61,650 bases of DNA from Armatimonadota bacterium. Lineage in GTDB: Bacteria > Armatimonadota > JAAZEB01. Position 1 is the stretch's first letter. Each line of letters opens with the position of its first letter. The notes below the pieces were generated by a model, which ran no database searches, was not told the DNA's origin, and worked only from the letters and a program-made list of their open reading frames with translations. Below, one piece after another: positions 9,201 through 16,528 of the stretch. The position numbers and the translations under genes are program-made. The stretch is taken from assembly GCA_012512265.1 (NCBI GenBank), contig JAAZEM010000006.1, positions 1-61,650 on the forward strand. The letters run 5' to 3'.

Positions 9201-10732
9201 GCGCGGAGGCCGACGCGGTGGTGGCGGAAATCATCGCCCGGTTGACCAGCCCCGAGCATTGCCACGCCAGCATCGGCGTGGTCACCTTCAGCATGGCGCA
9301 GCAGACACTGATCGAGGACCTCCTGGAGGATGCGCGCCGGCAGCACCCGGAGATCGAGCCGTTCTTCAATGGTGGCGATGGCGTGTCCGAGCCGGTGTTC
9401 GTGAAGAACCTGGAGAACGTGCAGGGCGACGAGCGCGATGTGATCCTCTTCTCCGTCTGCTACGGGCCGGACGCCCAGGGCCGCGTTTCCATGAACTTCG
9501 GCCCGCTGAACCGCGATGGCGGCGAGCGCCGGCTGAACGTGGCGATTACCCGTGCCCGCCAGGAGATCGTGGTCTTCTCCACTCTGCGTGCGGACCAGAT
9601 CGACCTCTCGCGCACGCGCGCCCAGGGCGTAGCGGACCTGAAGTGCTTCCTGGACTATGCGGCACGTGGCCCGCGGGCGCTGTCTGAGAGACGTGAGGTG
9701 GACCCCGGAGCGGAGTGCGAGTCGCCTTTCGAGCAGCAGGTCTGCAATGCGCTGCGAGAGCGTGGCTACATGGTACACCCGCAGGTTGGGTGTTCCCGCT
9801 ACCGGATCGACCTCGGGGTGGTGGATCCGGAACACCCGGGCCGCTATCTTCTCGGTATCGAGTGCGATGGCGCCACCTACCACAGTGCGCATACCGCTCG
9901 CGACCGCGACCGGCTGCGTGAGGCAGTCCTCCGCGACCTAGGCTGGCGCCTGCACCGGGTCTGGTCCACGGACTGGTGGGAGAGGCCGGCTGAGGAGCTG
10001 GCGCGCATCGAGGCGGCCATCGAGGACGCAAAGAAACAGAGGAGACAACCTGCGCCTCCCCCGCCGCCGATCATTCCTGCGGCGCCGCTTGTCGCCCCGC
10101 CGGCGGCGCCAAAGTCGGAGCCACGTCCTGCGCCGACGGCGCCAAAGCCGGAGCCACGGCGCGCGCCGGAGATCCCCGTCTACGTCCCGTATCAAGTGGA
10201 TCAGGAGCTGGGAGATCTAAACGCATTCCTCGACTCTCGCTCCACCCAGGAGATCTTGGAGCGGCTCGAAGCGGTCATCGAAGCCGAGGGGCCGGTCAGC
10301 CTGGATCTCGCGGCAAGGCGGGTGGCCGCGTGCTGGGGTATCCGGCGCGTGGGTCATCGCGTCGAAGAACGCATCAAGAAACTGGCCCCCCGCGCGAGAT
10401 GCCGGCGTACTCCCCATGGAGAGAAGGCGTTCCTGTGGCCCGAGGGTCTGGACCCGGCGGAGTACACCGGCTTCCGGGCTGCCGGAGAAGATCCCGACGC
10501 GCAGCGAGGCATCAGTGACATCCCGCCCGAGGAGATTGCCAACGCGGCCTTGCACGTCCTGAAGGGGCAGGTGAGCATGCCGGCTGACGACCTGATCCAG
10601 CAAACGGGCCGGGCGCTGGGGTTCCAGCGCGTGGGCCGAAATGTCAGAGAGGGTATCCGAGCCGGAATCGATCTCCTCTGCGAGCGTGGAGATGCCTGCG
10701 AGGAGGATGGGTCGGTCACGCTCTCCAAATGA
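5831..10732 (+). CDS. DUF4011 / SF1 helicase / Vsr-like nuclease / DUF3320 protein, Hhe-type defence candidate
   Basis: This is the main frame after the C-run shift; the open frame extends back to 5609, but residues before about 5831 are out-of-frame noise. Domains in order: DUF4011 (RLERWKSRLLDLTLRNRLLNF); SF1 helicase with Walker A GPPGTGKSQT near 6860-6885; a long coiled-coil insert; the DExx box VVFDEASQIP near 8824; GDPKQLPPT; an SF1 C-lobe ending RRLNVAITRAR; a Vsr/MTES-type PD-(D/E)xK domain (YRIDLGVVD, IECDGATYHSA, near 9800-9890); a Pro/Ala linker; and a DUF3320-like tail. The domain set matches, as I recall it, the single-gene Hhe (DUF4011-helicase-Vsr) antiphage system. A perfect 33-bp tandem duplication lies in the coiled coil. 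No partner defence gene is adjacent. Confidence 0.85.
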   Translation, partial: TLSGPPSAALPGVAEPAPDGEAAPTENPAARLERWKSRLLDLTLRNRLLNFKETKKSLPILCPDLAALEDALAEGERFSILPLPLELQEGQPRAAAIHRWRTGKDLNIELLREELKAHRLRTHHDEAEMKRRLLEIYREARTSLEENGANTLYLALGFLKWRETPGADRTYFAPLLLLPLEIARRSIQEGFSITRGDDDPLVNTTLLELLARSFDIKVPGLDPLPQDEKGLDVPAILHRFREAVLHIDGWEVVEVACIGHFSFTKFLMWRDLEVRADDLQQNQIVSHLINTPTEPFPYEGEFPNPERLDETHSPLETFCPLSSDSSQLAAVYAAAEEKSFVLHGPPGTGKSQTITNLIAHALAMGKSVLFVSEKAAALNVVHERLKKCGLGPFCLALHSNKSHKVQVIRQLYETMECFAARTEDEWRREAARTEDEWRREAARLAELRRELNDYAGALHRVRETGESAFQGMSRLIGLRDAPRVDLSWQRDRRLDRETRDQMREIARQLEGAARGSAHPSNNVWGPVECDEWSHAWRSDVEAAIQALQAASGELQRAAEAAAPLLHLSSSGWSEEDLENTFSVAKALLESPEPPAALVVEPDWDALNESVNSWLEHGRRRDALREQLYARYTEGILQTDLDSLWQRLASAEASWALPRALGRWQVRRALTRVAQSGQPVAAESLKGDLLAARSLRDEENAVAEAGDRARVLLGRFWREGEADWEEIARVRDWTASLRSLATRIAGTDLERAATLRQEWARLVEEGREQIRSDGPIGRRLQDFLQAARQFAVARQRLNTVLHLNTMAAWGARSDPDLLKTVDARLNDWLEHLDQLRDWCHWQSVRGQAATAGLQGVVTAYEQGQIAADQISKAFERSATQWWVEGVIDSEPTLRGFHRQDFERKIRDFAAIDERYTALTRSVIQARLAAQVPRPGDRMSSNSEVGILMHQNRRQRGHMPIRTLFQKIPNLLPRLAPCLLMSPLSVAQYLDPAHPPFDLVVFDEASQIPVWDAVGAIARGKEAIIVGDPKQLPPTNFFNRAEDDETSDESVVEDLESILETCIAAQLPELRLRWHYRSRHESLIAFSNYHYYSNDLLTFPSPHTDTALSLRPVSGHYDRSKARTNRAEADAVVAEIIARLTSPEHCHASIGVVTFSMAQQTLIEDLLEDARRQHPEIEPFFNGGDGVSEPVFVKNLENVQGDERDVILFSVCYGPDAQGRVSMNFGPLNRDGGERRLNVAITRARQEIVVFSTLRADQIDLSRTRAQGVADLKCFLDYAARGPRALSERREVDPGAECESPFEQQVCNALRERGYMVHPQVGCSRYRIDLGVVDPEHPGRYLLGIECDGATYHSAHTARDRDRLREAVLRDLGWRLHRVWSTDWWERPAEELARIEAAIEDAKKQRRQPAPPPPPIIPAAPLVAPPAAPKSEPRPAPTAPKPEPRRAPEIPVYVPYQVDQELGDLNAFLDSRSTQEILERLEAVIEAEGPVSLDLAARRVAACWGIRRVGHRVEERIKKLAPRARCRRTPHGEKAFLWPEGLDPAEYTGFRAAGEDPDAQRGISDIPPEEIANAALHVLKGQVSMPADDLIQQTGRALGFQRVGRNVREGIRAGIDLLCERGDACEEDGSVTLSK
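7085..7150 (+). repeat. perfect 33-bp tandem duplication inside the helicase gene
   Basis: The 33 bases at 7085-7117 are repeated exactly at 7118-7150, adding a second copy of the 11-residue unit AARTEDEWRRE (by reading phase) to the charged coiled-coil insert between helicase lobes. The exact identity at nucleotide level points to a recent slippage duplication; the frame is kept. Confidence 0.9.
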
Positions 10733-10785
10733 GCGGGTGCTGCCTCTGGGATGCCGCGGCGCTGGCTGATAGCAGGGCGGCTGGC

Positions 10786-12474
10786 TCAGCGGGGCGCGCG
10801 GGCGATGGGGAGGAGGCAGCCGAAGGTGCTCCCCTCGTTCAGCCGACTATCGGCGAACACCTCGCCGCCGTGGAGCTCGACGACCGTCTTCACGATGGCA
10901 AGACCCAGCCCGGTGCCCGTGATCCTGGCCATCTCGGGGCGCCTGGCACGGAAGAACTTGTCGAATACCATGTGCAAATCTTCCTCCGAGAGGCCCATGC
11001 CCGTGTCGTGAATGGCGATCCGGACGCGGTCGCCCTCCACCCGCGCGCTGGCGTGAATCCGCCCCCCCTCGGGGGTGTACTTCGACGCGTTGCCGAGCAG
11101 GTTGAGGAGCACCTGGTGGAGCCGGTCGGGGTCGGCCATCAGCGCCGGCAGATCCGCGGGGATCTCCTCGGTGTAGACCTGGCGCTTGGCCTCCAGATCG
11201 GGGCGGAGGAGCGTGACCACCTCTCTCAGAACGGGCGCCAGCGACACCGGGCTGGGGGTAATGGGGGTTCGCCCGGCCTCCAGCCGGCTGAGATCGAGGA
11301 GGTCGTTGATCATCTGCAACATGCGCTCGCCGTTCCGGCGCGCCACCCGGACGAACTCGGCGGTCTCCTCCTGGAGTTCGGTGTCTTCGAGGACGAGCTC
11401 CAGATAACCGATCACTGAGCTGAGAGGGGTGCGCAAGTCGTGCGTTACGGTCGCAATGAGATCGGTGATGGTGCGGTTGAGCCGGCGTAGCTCCTCGTTT
11501 TGCTTGGCCAGTGCCTGCGCATGGGTGCGTTCGGCTTCCACCAGGCGCGCATTCTCCAATACGAGCGCGGCCTGGCCGGCGACGAGATCGAGGAGCTCCC
11601 GCTCCGGCTCGTCGAAGTCGCGCCCGGAGGTGCGGGCCACGGCCAGGAAGCCCACGGGGTGACCCGCGGCCTGAAGCACCTGCACTGCGATAGCTGGTTC
11701 GGGGTTGGGATGCCGCTCCGAGATGTACTCGGCGCCGGCCACGAGGACGGGCGCCGCCAGCTCGCTACCAGAAAGCTGGAGACGGCTTACGATCGCCGCG
11801 TGAAGCTGCTGAAGCGTCCGCGGGTGCACCGGGCCGCGGACGAGGACGTAGGAGGTACCCCCTTTCGCGAAGGCGAAGGCGCCGGCGCTTAGTTCCACCA
11901 GTCGGGAAAGCCGCTCGAGCACCGCGCGCGCCGTGTCACGCTCACCGCTCGCGGTTGCGGCGATGGCGCTGATGCCATGGATAATCGTCTGCTCGAAGAG
12001 CCGGCGCTCCAGAGAGGCGTTCACCCTCTCCAGCGCCTCGATCCGCGTCGTGATCGGAAGCTCTATCGCCTTCCCAGTCTCCGAGGAGCGTGGGAAGCGC
12101 GCCAGAAGCGCCTGAACCCGCTCCAGAAGCGCCCCCGGCCCAAATGGCTTGGGCAGGTAATCGTCGGCGCCGCTCTCGCGGCCCCAGAACTGCTCGTACT
12201 GCTCCTTGTGCGCGCTCAGGATCAGGAAGGGAATGCCGCGGGTGCGCGAATCTCCCTTGAGTAGACGGCACAGCTGCAGCCCGGTCATCTCCGGCATCTC
12301 CACGTCGGAGATGATCAGATCCGGGCGCTCACGGAGGACCATATTGATGGCGGCGAGGCCATCGGGCGCGGTCAGGACGGTGTGCCCGGCGGCCTCTAAG
12401 ACCTGGCGGACCATGTCCAGTATCAGGGGACTATCATCCGCCACCAGGATGCGCGCCTGCGCTGATGCATCCAT
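10786..12474 (-). CDS. receiver-GAF-histidine kinase hybrid
   Basis: The 562 residues carry an N-terminal response-regulator receiver (ILVADDSPLILDM, phospho-acceptor Asp57 in ISDVEMPEMTG, Lys in LPKPFG), a coiled linker, a GAF domain (about 160-310), a HisKA dimerisation helix with His345 in VTHDLRTPLSS, and a HATPase with the N box NLLGNASKYTPE near residue 462, DTGMG and GTGLGLAIVK. There is no membrane segment, so it is a cytosolic sensor kinase that also carries its own input receiver. It starts 15 bases after the STAS gene stop on the same strand, so both are one operon. It converges on the helicase gene. The signal sensed is unknown. Confidence 0.92.
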   Translation of the reverse strand: MDASAQARILVADDSPLILDMVRQVLEAAGHTVLTAPDGLAAINMVLRERPDLIISDVEMPEMTGLQLCRLLKGDSRTRGIPFLILSAHKEQYEQFWGRESGADDYLPKPFGPGALLERVQALLARFPRSSETGKAIELPITTRIEALERVNASLERRLFEQTIIHGISAIAATASGERDTARAVLERLSRLVELSAGAFAFAKGGTSYVLVRGPVHPRTLQQLHAAIVSRLQLSGSELAAPVLVAGAEYISERHPNPEPAIAVQVLQAAGHPVGFLAVARTSGRDFDEPERELLDLVAGQAALVLENARLVEAERTHAQALAKQNEELRRLNRTITDLIATVTHDLRTPLSSVIGYLELVLEDTELQEETAEFVRVARRNGERMLQMINDLLDLSRLEAGRTPITPSPVSLAPVLREVVTLLRPDLEAKRQVYTEEIPADLPALMADPDRLHQVLLNLLGNASKYTPEGGRIHASARVEGDRVRIAIHDTGMGLSEEDLHMVFDKFFRARRPEMARITGTGLGLAIVKTVVELHGGEVFADSRLNEGSTFGCLLPIARAPR

Positions 12475-12489
12475 TGCGTCGCTCCGGCG

Positions 12490-13191
12490 CTATGCAGAGC
12501 CGGCCGCGACTCGTACCGCGGCCGCCATTGCCTCCGCGTCGCTGGGATAGAGCGGGAAGAGGGCATCGAGGCCAGTAATGTGGAGAACTTTGGAGATCTG
12601 CTCGCTGGGCGCAGCGATGTAGAAGCAGCCGCCCGCTTTCTTCAGGCGTGTATAGATGCTAACCATGCTTCCCAAACCAACGCTATCGATGAAGTCGAGC
12701 GCTCCGAGGTGGAGCACCACGAAACGGTGGCCCTCTTGAGTCAAGCTAATCAATGCCCCGCGAAAGTGTGCGGCGCTGTAGGCGTCTAGCTCGCCGCGCA
12801 AATAGACCACGGGGATACCTTCGGCAGTATCTTCAATCGTGATCCCAAAGTTCAGGAGCTGCTGTTGCTCTCCCGCTGCATCCCGTATCTCAATGAGCCG
12901 CGACACGCCGCCCGCATCGAGGACGCGCCTCACCGGTGGAGTCGGGTTCTGGATCGTCAGCTTGCCAGGCACGCGCTGGCACGCGCTCATCAGCACCCCG
13001 AGCGCCAGGCTATCCAGCAGGTAGAGGCGCTCCATATCGATGACGATGTCGCGGAATCCCTCTGTGACGAGGGCCAGCACGGTGCTCTTGAGCTCGGGAG
13101 CTGTCGAGGCATCCAACTCGCCCTCAAGCCGGATGACCGGACAAGAGGAGTTCTCCCGTACTACCTCAATATCTAGAACGGAATCCGTCAT
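12490..13191 (-). CDS. tandem STAS-domain protein (anti-sigma-factor-antagonist type)
   Basis: Two STAS domains lie in one 233-residue chain: about residues 5-105 (VIRLEGELDASTAPEL, LYLLDSLALGVL) and 115-225 (VVYLRGELDAYSAAHF, LDFIDSVGLGSMVSIY). Each keeps the Ser after Asp that is phosphorylated in SpoIIAA/RsbV. Such proteins switch partner kinases or anti-sigma factors. The gene precedes the receiver-GAF-kinase gene by 15 bases, so it may act in the same signalling path. No RsbW-type anti-sigma kinase is beside it. A double STAS fusion with both acceptor serines intact is less common than single-domain forms. Confidence 0.88.
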   Translation of the reverse strand: MTDSVLDIEVVRENSSCPVIRLEGELDASTAPELKSTVLALVTEGFRDIVIDMERLYLLDSLALGVLMSACQRVPGKLTIQNPTPPVRRVLDAGGVSRLIEIRDAAGEQQQLLNFGITIEDTAEGIPVVYLRGELDAYSAAHFRGALISLTQEGHRFVVLHLGALDFIDSVGLGSMVSIYTRLKKAGGCFYIAAPSEQISKVLHITGLDALFPLYPSDAEAMAAAVRVAAGSA

Positions 13192-13377
13192 ACGCTTGCC
13201 CTTCCCCCACGCGATTCCTGTTGCCGAGGAAGCAGATCCAGCTGACAGGATGCAGCGCGAGTGTATTGAGAGGGGCAGGCGTGCTGCGATCCCGCCATAG
13301 ATATGCTACCCTCGCAAGACTCATCCAAAACTGTATTGGCCATCGAGCGCCGGAGATCCTTGCGCGATGCATCCCCG

Positions 13378-13408
13378 GGGGCACTCCACCGGGGGGAAGG
13401 AGTGCCCC
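13378..13408. terminator. hairpin downstream of the GH20 gene
   Basis: A 10-bp stem (GGGGCACTCC at 13378-13387 with GGAGTGCCCC at 13399-13408) and an 11-base G-rich loop lies between the GH20 stop and the STAS promoter region. There is no U-tract on the minus strand, so it may be a weak or factor-assisted terminator. Confidence 0.4.
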
Positions 13409-13421
13409 TGCGGACTCGTGC

Positions 13422-16313
13422 TCAGCGTTCCGGGGCCACGCCGCTCAGCGCGAAAAGCACCGGTGATGCCGCGGTGTCGTCGGCAACCAGGGTCACCTCG
13501 GTGATCTCCCTCTCCGGGAACGGGTTTCGCAGTGTGTAGACACGCAAGTAGAGTGGCTCGCCTCCCGTGGTGCGGCCTTGCCACGCCACCGGCGCATAGA
13601 CCGCGGTTCGCGGATCATGCGCGGCGCGAAGATGTGCCCCGTAGAGCAAGGTGGAGGGCATCTGTGTGCCATCCGCGTAGCGCACGACGATCTTCCCGAC
13701 CGGATTTCCCTCGGCGACCTCCCATCCGGTGGCCATCAGGAAAAGAAGCTCCGACGCGCGCCGGCCAAGCGGAATGGTGACAGAGTTGGGATAGCGCATC
13801 GGCAGGAGGGGGCCATGCAGCGCAACGGCCCGGCTATTCCCCGGCAGGTGGAAGAGGGAGTGCCCCAGGCGTCGGACTCCCCCTTCCAGCGCGGAGAGGT
13901 CATGATCGGGACCGTAACCAAGCCATCCGTCGCGCGAGGGCGTATCACACCAGGGCATATTGCCCAGGGGCGCCAGGTCTACCACGAAGCCGGGCTCTTT
14001 CCCGGGCGCTCGGGAGAAAGCCGGCCACGAGGCTAGGAAGCGTTGCGCGGCCGCTTCCGTGGCCTCCGCGAGCGCGGGTGACTCGGGGTTCCACGCGTAG
14101 CCCGCTGCCAGCAGGTAGGCCCGAAACTGGGGGAACTCCCGCCGGAGGGCGGTCATGTTCCCGTAATAGCCCGTCCACGTCGTCTGGATCAGGCCCGAGC
14201 CGTGCGCTGCCGCGGCGCGCGCGAAACCGCGCACGTTCTCCGGCTCGTACCAGGTGGCGGCCCAGACCTCAAAGCCGGCCTCACGCAGGATCCGGATACT
14301 CGGATAGTCATCGGCAACGGCGTAGTGCCAGTCGGTGATGAGGATCTCCTTGGGGAGTTGCTCGCGCCGCCGCCGGGCCTCGGCCACGCTCTTCGCGTTC
14401 GTCGCGTCTCCGCCTTCGCCCGGCCCGAGGAGCATGTCGCCCCACATCAGCGTGCGCGCGCCGCGCTCCGCCAGGAAGTTGTGCAGCTTTCGGGTATCCT
14501 CGATGAAGAGCTGATCCACCCCTTTGCTCTTGCACGGTTCGTGCTGCGCAAACTCGCCACGGTGATGGAACTCATCATGCCCGATGTGGAAGTAGCGCGG
14601 GTTTCCGAACAGCTCCAACGCCTCTTCAAAGATGTCGAACACTAAGTCGTACGTCTTCGGGTTCGAGGGGCAGTAGGCGTACTTCGCCTTGGGGTCCTCT
14701 GCCAGATCCAGGTGCTGGTTGTTGTGGAAGATCCAGTTGGCATGCCCCAGCGTCTGCACCAGCGGGATCACCTCGATGTAATAGTCGCGCGCCAGGGCGA
14801 GCAGCGCGCGCACTTCCTCCTTTGGCATGCCCCACGAGGCGTGTAGCTCCGGGTGGCTCTCCCACTTCACGTACTCGCATTCGAGCACGATGGTGTTCAC
14901 TTTATGTGGCGCGAGCACGTCGCGAATCAGGTCGCGATGCAGGAAGGTAGACCAGTGATCAGTGAGGAGGTGGACCCCGCGTGTCGCCAGGGCGGGCCAG
15001 TCGCGGATAGTGGTTGCGGCGATGCGAGCCGGGGCCGCCGTATCCGGGTGGATTGCCTGGAGCAGGGTGAAGGCACCATAGAGCGTGCCCGGCGCATCGG
15101 CGCCAGCGATCACCACGCAGTCCGGCGTTACGCGCAGCGCGTACCCGTCACGCTCGGTTACCTCGCGCAGGCCGGCCCGGGCGAGCCACTTGCGCACCGC
15201 CGGCGAGGTTCGCGTTCCGACGACGATGACGTTGCCCTCTTCGCGCCAGAGTGAGACCGGCGCCGTGCGCAGGCGCAGGCCGAAGCGCTCTCTCACACGC
15301 TCCTGCAACTCGCGCGCCGCCCGACGGCTGGCGGCATCCTCGCCGACGACGATGCGCGTCTGCTCATCGAGGGCGAAGCTTCCGACTCCGGGGCGCACCT
15401 GGCGCGGAGTGGGGATCAGGCGGCCATCTGGATCGGAAGAGAGCCGAGCGTCCGGAACATCGCGCACGGGCAGGTGCTTCACCGACGGACTGGAGCGATC
15501 CGGCCGCTCCGCCATCTCCACCGGGTCGATCGTCAAGGTCACGCGCGAGTGAAACGGCTTGCCCTTCTCCAGGGGTACCTCCAGATAGCCGAGCCAGAGG
15601 GTCGGGCTCGCCTGGAGCCAGGGCGAGGGCACTTTGCGCGCATCAAAGAGGTCCAGCCCCTGATGGGCGCGCTCCTCTTCCACTGTGATGGTGCCAACGC
15701 GCGAGTCGACGCGCAGGCGGCGGAAGGGGGAGAGCACCAACGCCGAACGGGGGTCCGTGCCGGATCCGGTGTAGGGAAGTAGCCCCGAGCGCTCGCCTTC
15801 GGCGACAACCGCGCGATACGGCTGTCCGGCGAGTAGCACCGCGGAGAGATAGCCTGCCGAGTACTCGATGATGGCCGGCTCATCCGCGTGAAGAACGCCC
15901 CGCAGGTCGAGGATGAGGCGGTTTCCCTCCAGGATGTCGATGGCGTACTCGAGCTCGAACGCCTGGTTGGCGGCAGAGAGCGCCAGTCGCTTCCCCCCAG
16001 GTAGGTCCGATGCCACCACCTTCGCGCGCGAACGCCCCAGAGTGAGGTGCGTCTTCTTCCAGTCCGGGGAGACCACGTTGATGGACGACCGGGTGATCAA
16101 AGGCAGGCCGCGATAGGTGACGCGCAGACCGGCGCCGGGCGTGACCCCATCAAACGGGGTGAGCGTGGCGCGCAGATCGCCCACAACAGCCGCGGGCGCG
16201 GCAGCCAACGGCGCTGCCCCCAGGATCAGTGCCGAAACGGCCAGCAGACCGAGAAGCAAGGCGCTCGCGCGAGTGATGCTCGCGCTGGTGAGAGAACTTC
16301 GGAATGCGACCAT
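13422..16313 (-). CDS. secreted glycoside hydrolase family 20 beta-N-acetylhexosaminidase-like protein
   Basis: GH20 enzymes release terminal GlcNAc/GalNAc by substrate-assisted catalysis. The 963-residue product has a hydrophobic signal peptide (about 12-38), an N-terminal beta-rich region with no clear match (to about 290), a GH20b-like domain (IPTPRQVRPGVGSF, about 295-430), then the TIM barrel (TRGVHLLTDHWSTFLHRDLI) with HIGHDEFHHRG near residue 576-586, supplying the Asp-Glu catalytic pair. About 200 C-terminal residues form a carbohydrate-binding-like domain. The ATG follows a TTGACC-17-TATAAT promoter by only six bases, so the mRNA looks leaderless. Likely periplasmic or extracellular, feeding amino-sugar catabolism. 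Confidence 0.9.
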   Translation of the reverse strand: MVAFRSSLTSASITRASALLLGLLAVSALILGAAPLAAAPAAVVGDLRATLTPFDGVTPGAGLRVTYRGLPLITRSSINVVSPDWKKTHLTLGRSRAKVVASDLPGGKRLALSAANQAFELEYAIDILEGNRLILDLRGVLHADEPAIIEYSAGYLSAVLLAGQPYRAVVAEGERSGLLPYTGSGTDPRSALVLSPFRRLRVDSRVGTITVEEERAHQGLDLFDARKVPSPWLQASPTLWLGYLEVPLEKGKPFHSRVTLTIDPVEMAERPDRSSPSVKHLPVRDVPDARLSSDPDGRLIPTPRQVRPGVGSFALDEQTRIVVGEDAASRRAARELQERVRERFGLRLRTAPVSLWREEGNVIVVGTRTSPAVRKWLARAGLREVTERDGYALRVTPDCVVIAGADAPGTLYGAFTLLQAIHPDTAAPARIAATTIRDWPALATRGVHLLTDHWSTFLHRDLIRDVLAPHKVNTIVLECEYVKWESHPELHASWGMPKEEVRALLALARDYYIEVIPLVQTLGHANWIFHNNQHLDLAEDPKAKYAYCPSNPKTYDLVFDIFEEALELFGNPRYFHIGHDEFHHRGEFAQHEPCKSKGVDQLFIEDTRKLHNFLAERGARTLMWGDMLLGPGEGGDATNAKSVAEARRRREQLPKEILITDWHYAVADDYPSIRILREAGFEVWAATWYEPENVRGFARAAAAHGSGLIQTTWTGYYGNMTALRREFPQFRAYLLAAGYAWNPESPALAEATEAAAQRFLASWPAFSRAPGKEPGFVVDLAPLGNMPWCDTPSRDGWLGYGPDHDLSALEGGVRRLGHSLFHLPGNSRAVALHGPLLPMRYPNSVTIPLGRRASELLFLMATGWEVAEGNPVGKIVVRYADGTQMPSTLLYGAHLRAAHDPRTAVYAPVAWQGRTTGGEPLYLRVYTLRNPFPEREITEVTLVADDTAASPVLFALSGVAPER

Positions 16314-16319
16314 AGAGCG

Positions 16320-16348
16320 ATTATATCATCGCGGGAAAGCCAGGTCAA
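16320..16348 (-). promoter_or_regulatory. sigma70-type promoter of the GH20 gene
   Basis: On the minus strand, -35 TTGACC (16343-16348), a 17-bp spacer and -10 TATAAT (16320-16325). The start ATG (16313) lies six bases past the -10, the normal distance to the transcription start, implying a leaderless mRNA. Confidence 0.85.
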
Positions 16349-16528
16349 ACCGGCATTCCTGAGCGTGACAGCTCTGGACGCGAGAACAGTGAGCCAGAGG
16401 GAGAGCGCACGATCCTGGGCATTGGCTCCCCGGCGGCACGCTCAACACCCCCCCTCGGGTCGCGTCTCCACCCGCGGCATCGAGCTACCGATGGTAGACG
16501 GCGCTCCGAGCAAGCGTCCGTGCGAGTG

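Noticed and set aside
7964-9892. 642-residue minus-strand open frame
   Set aside because: Antisense shadow of the helicase-nuclease gene; composition typical of reverse frames in GC-rich coding DNA.
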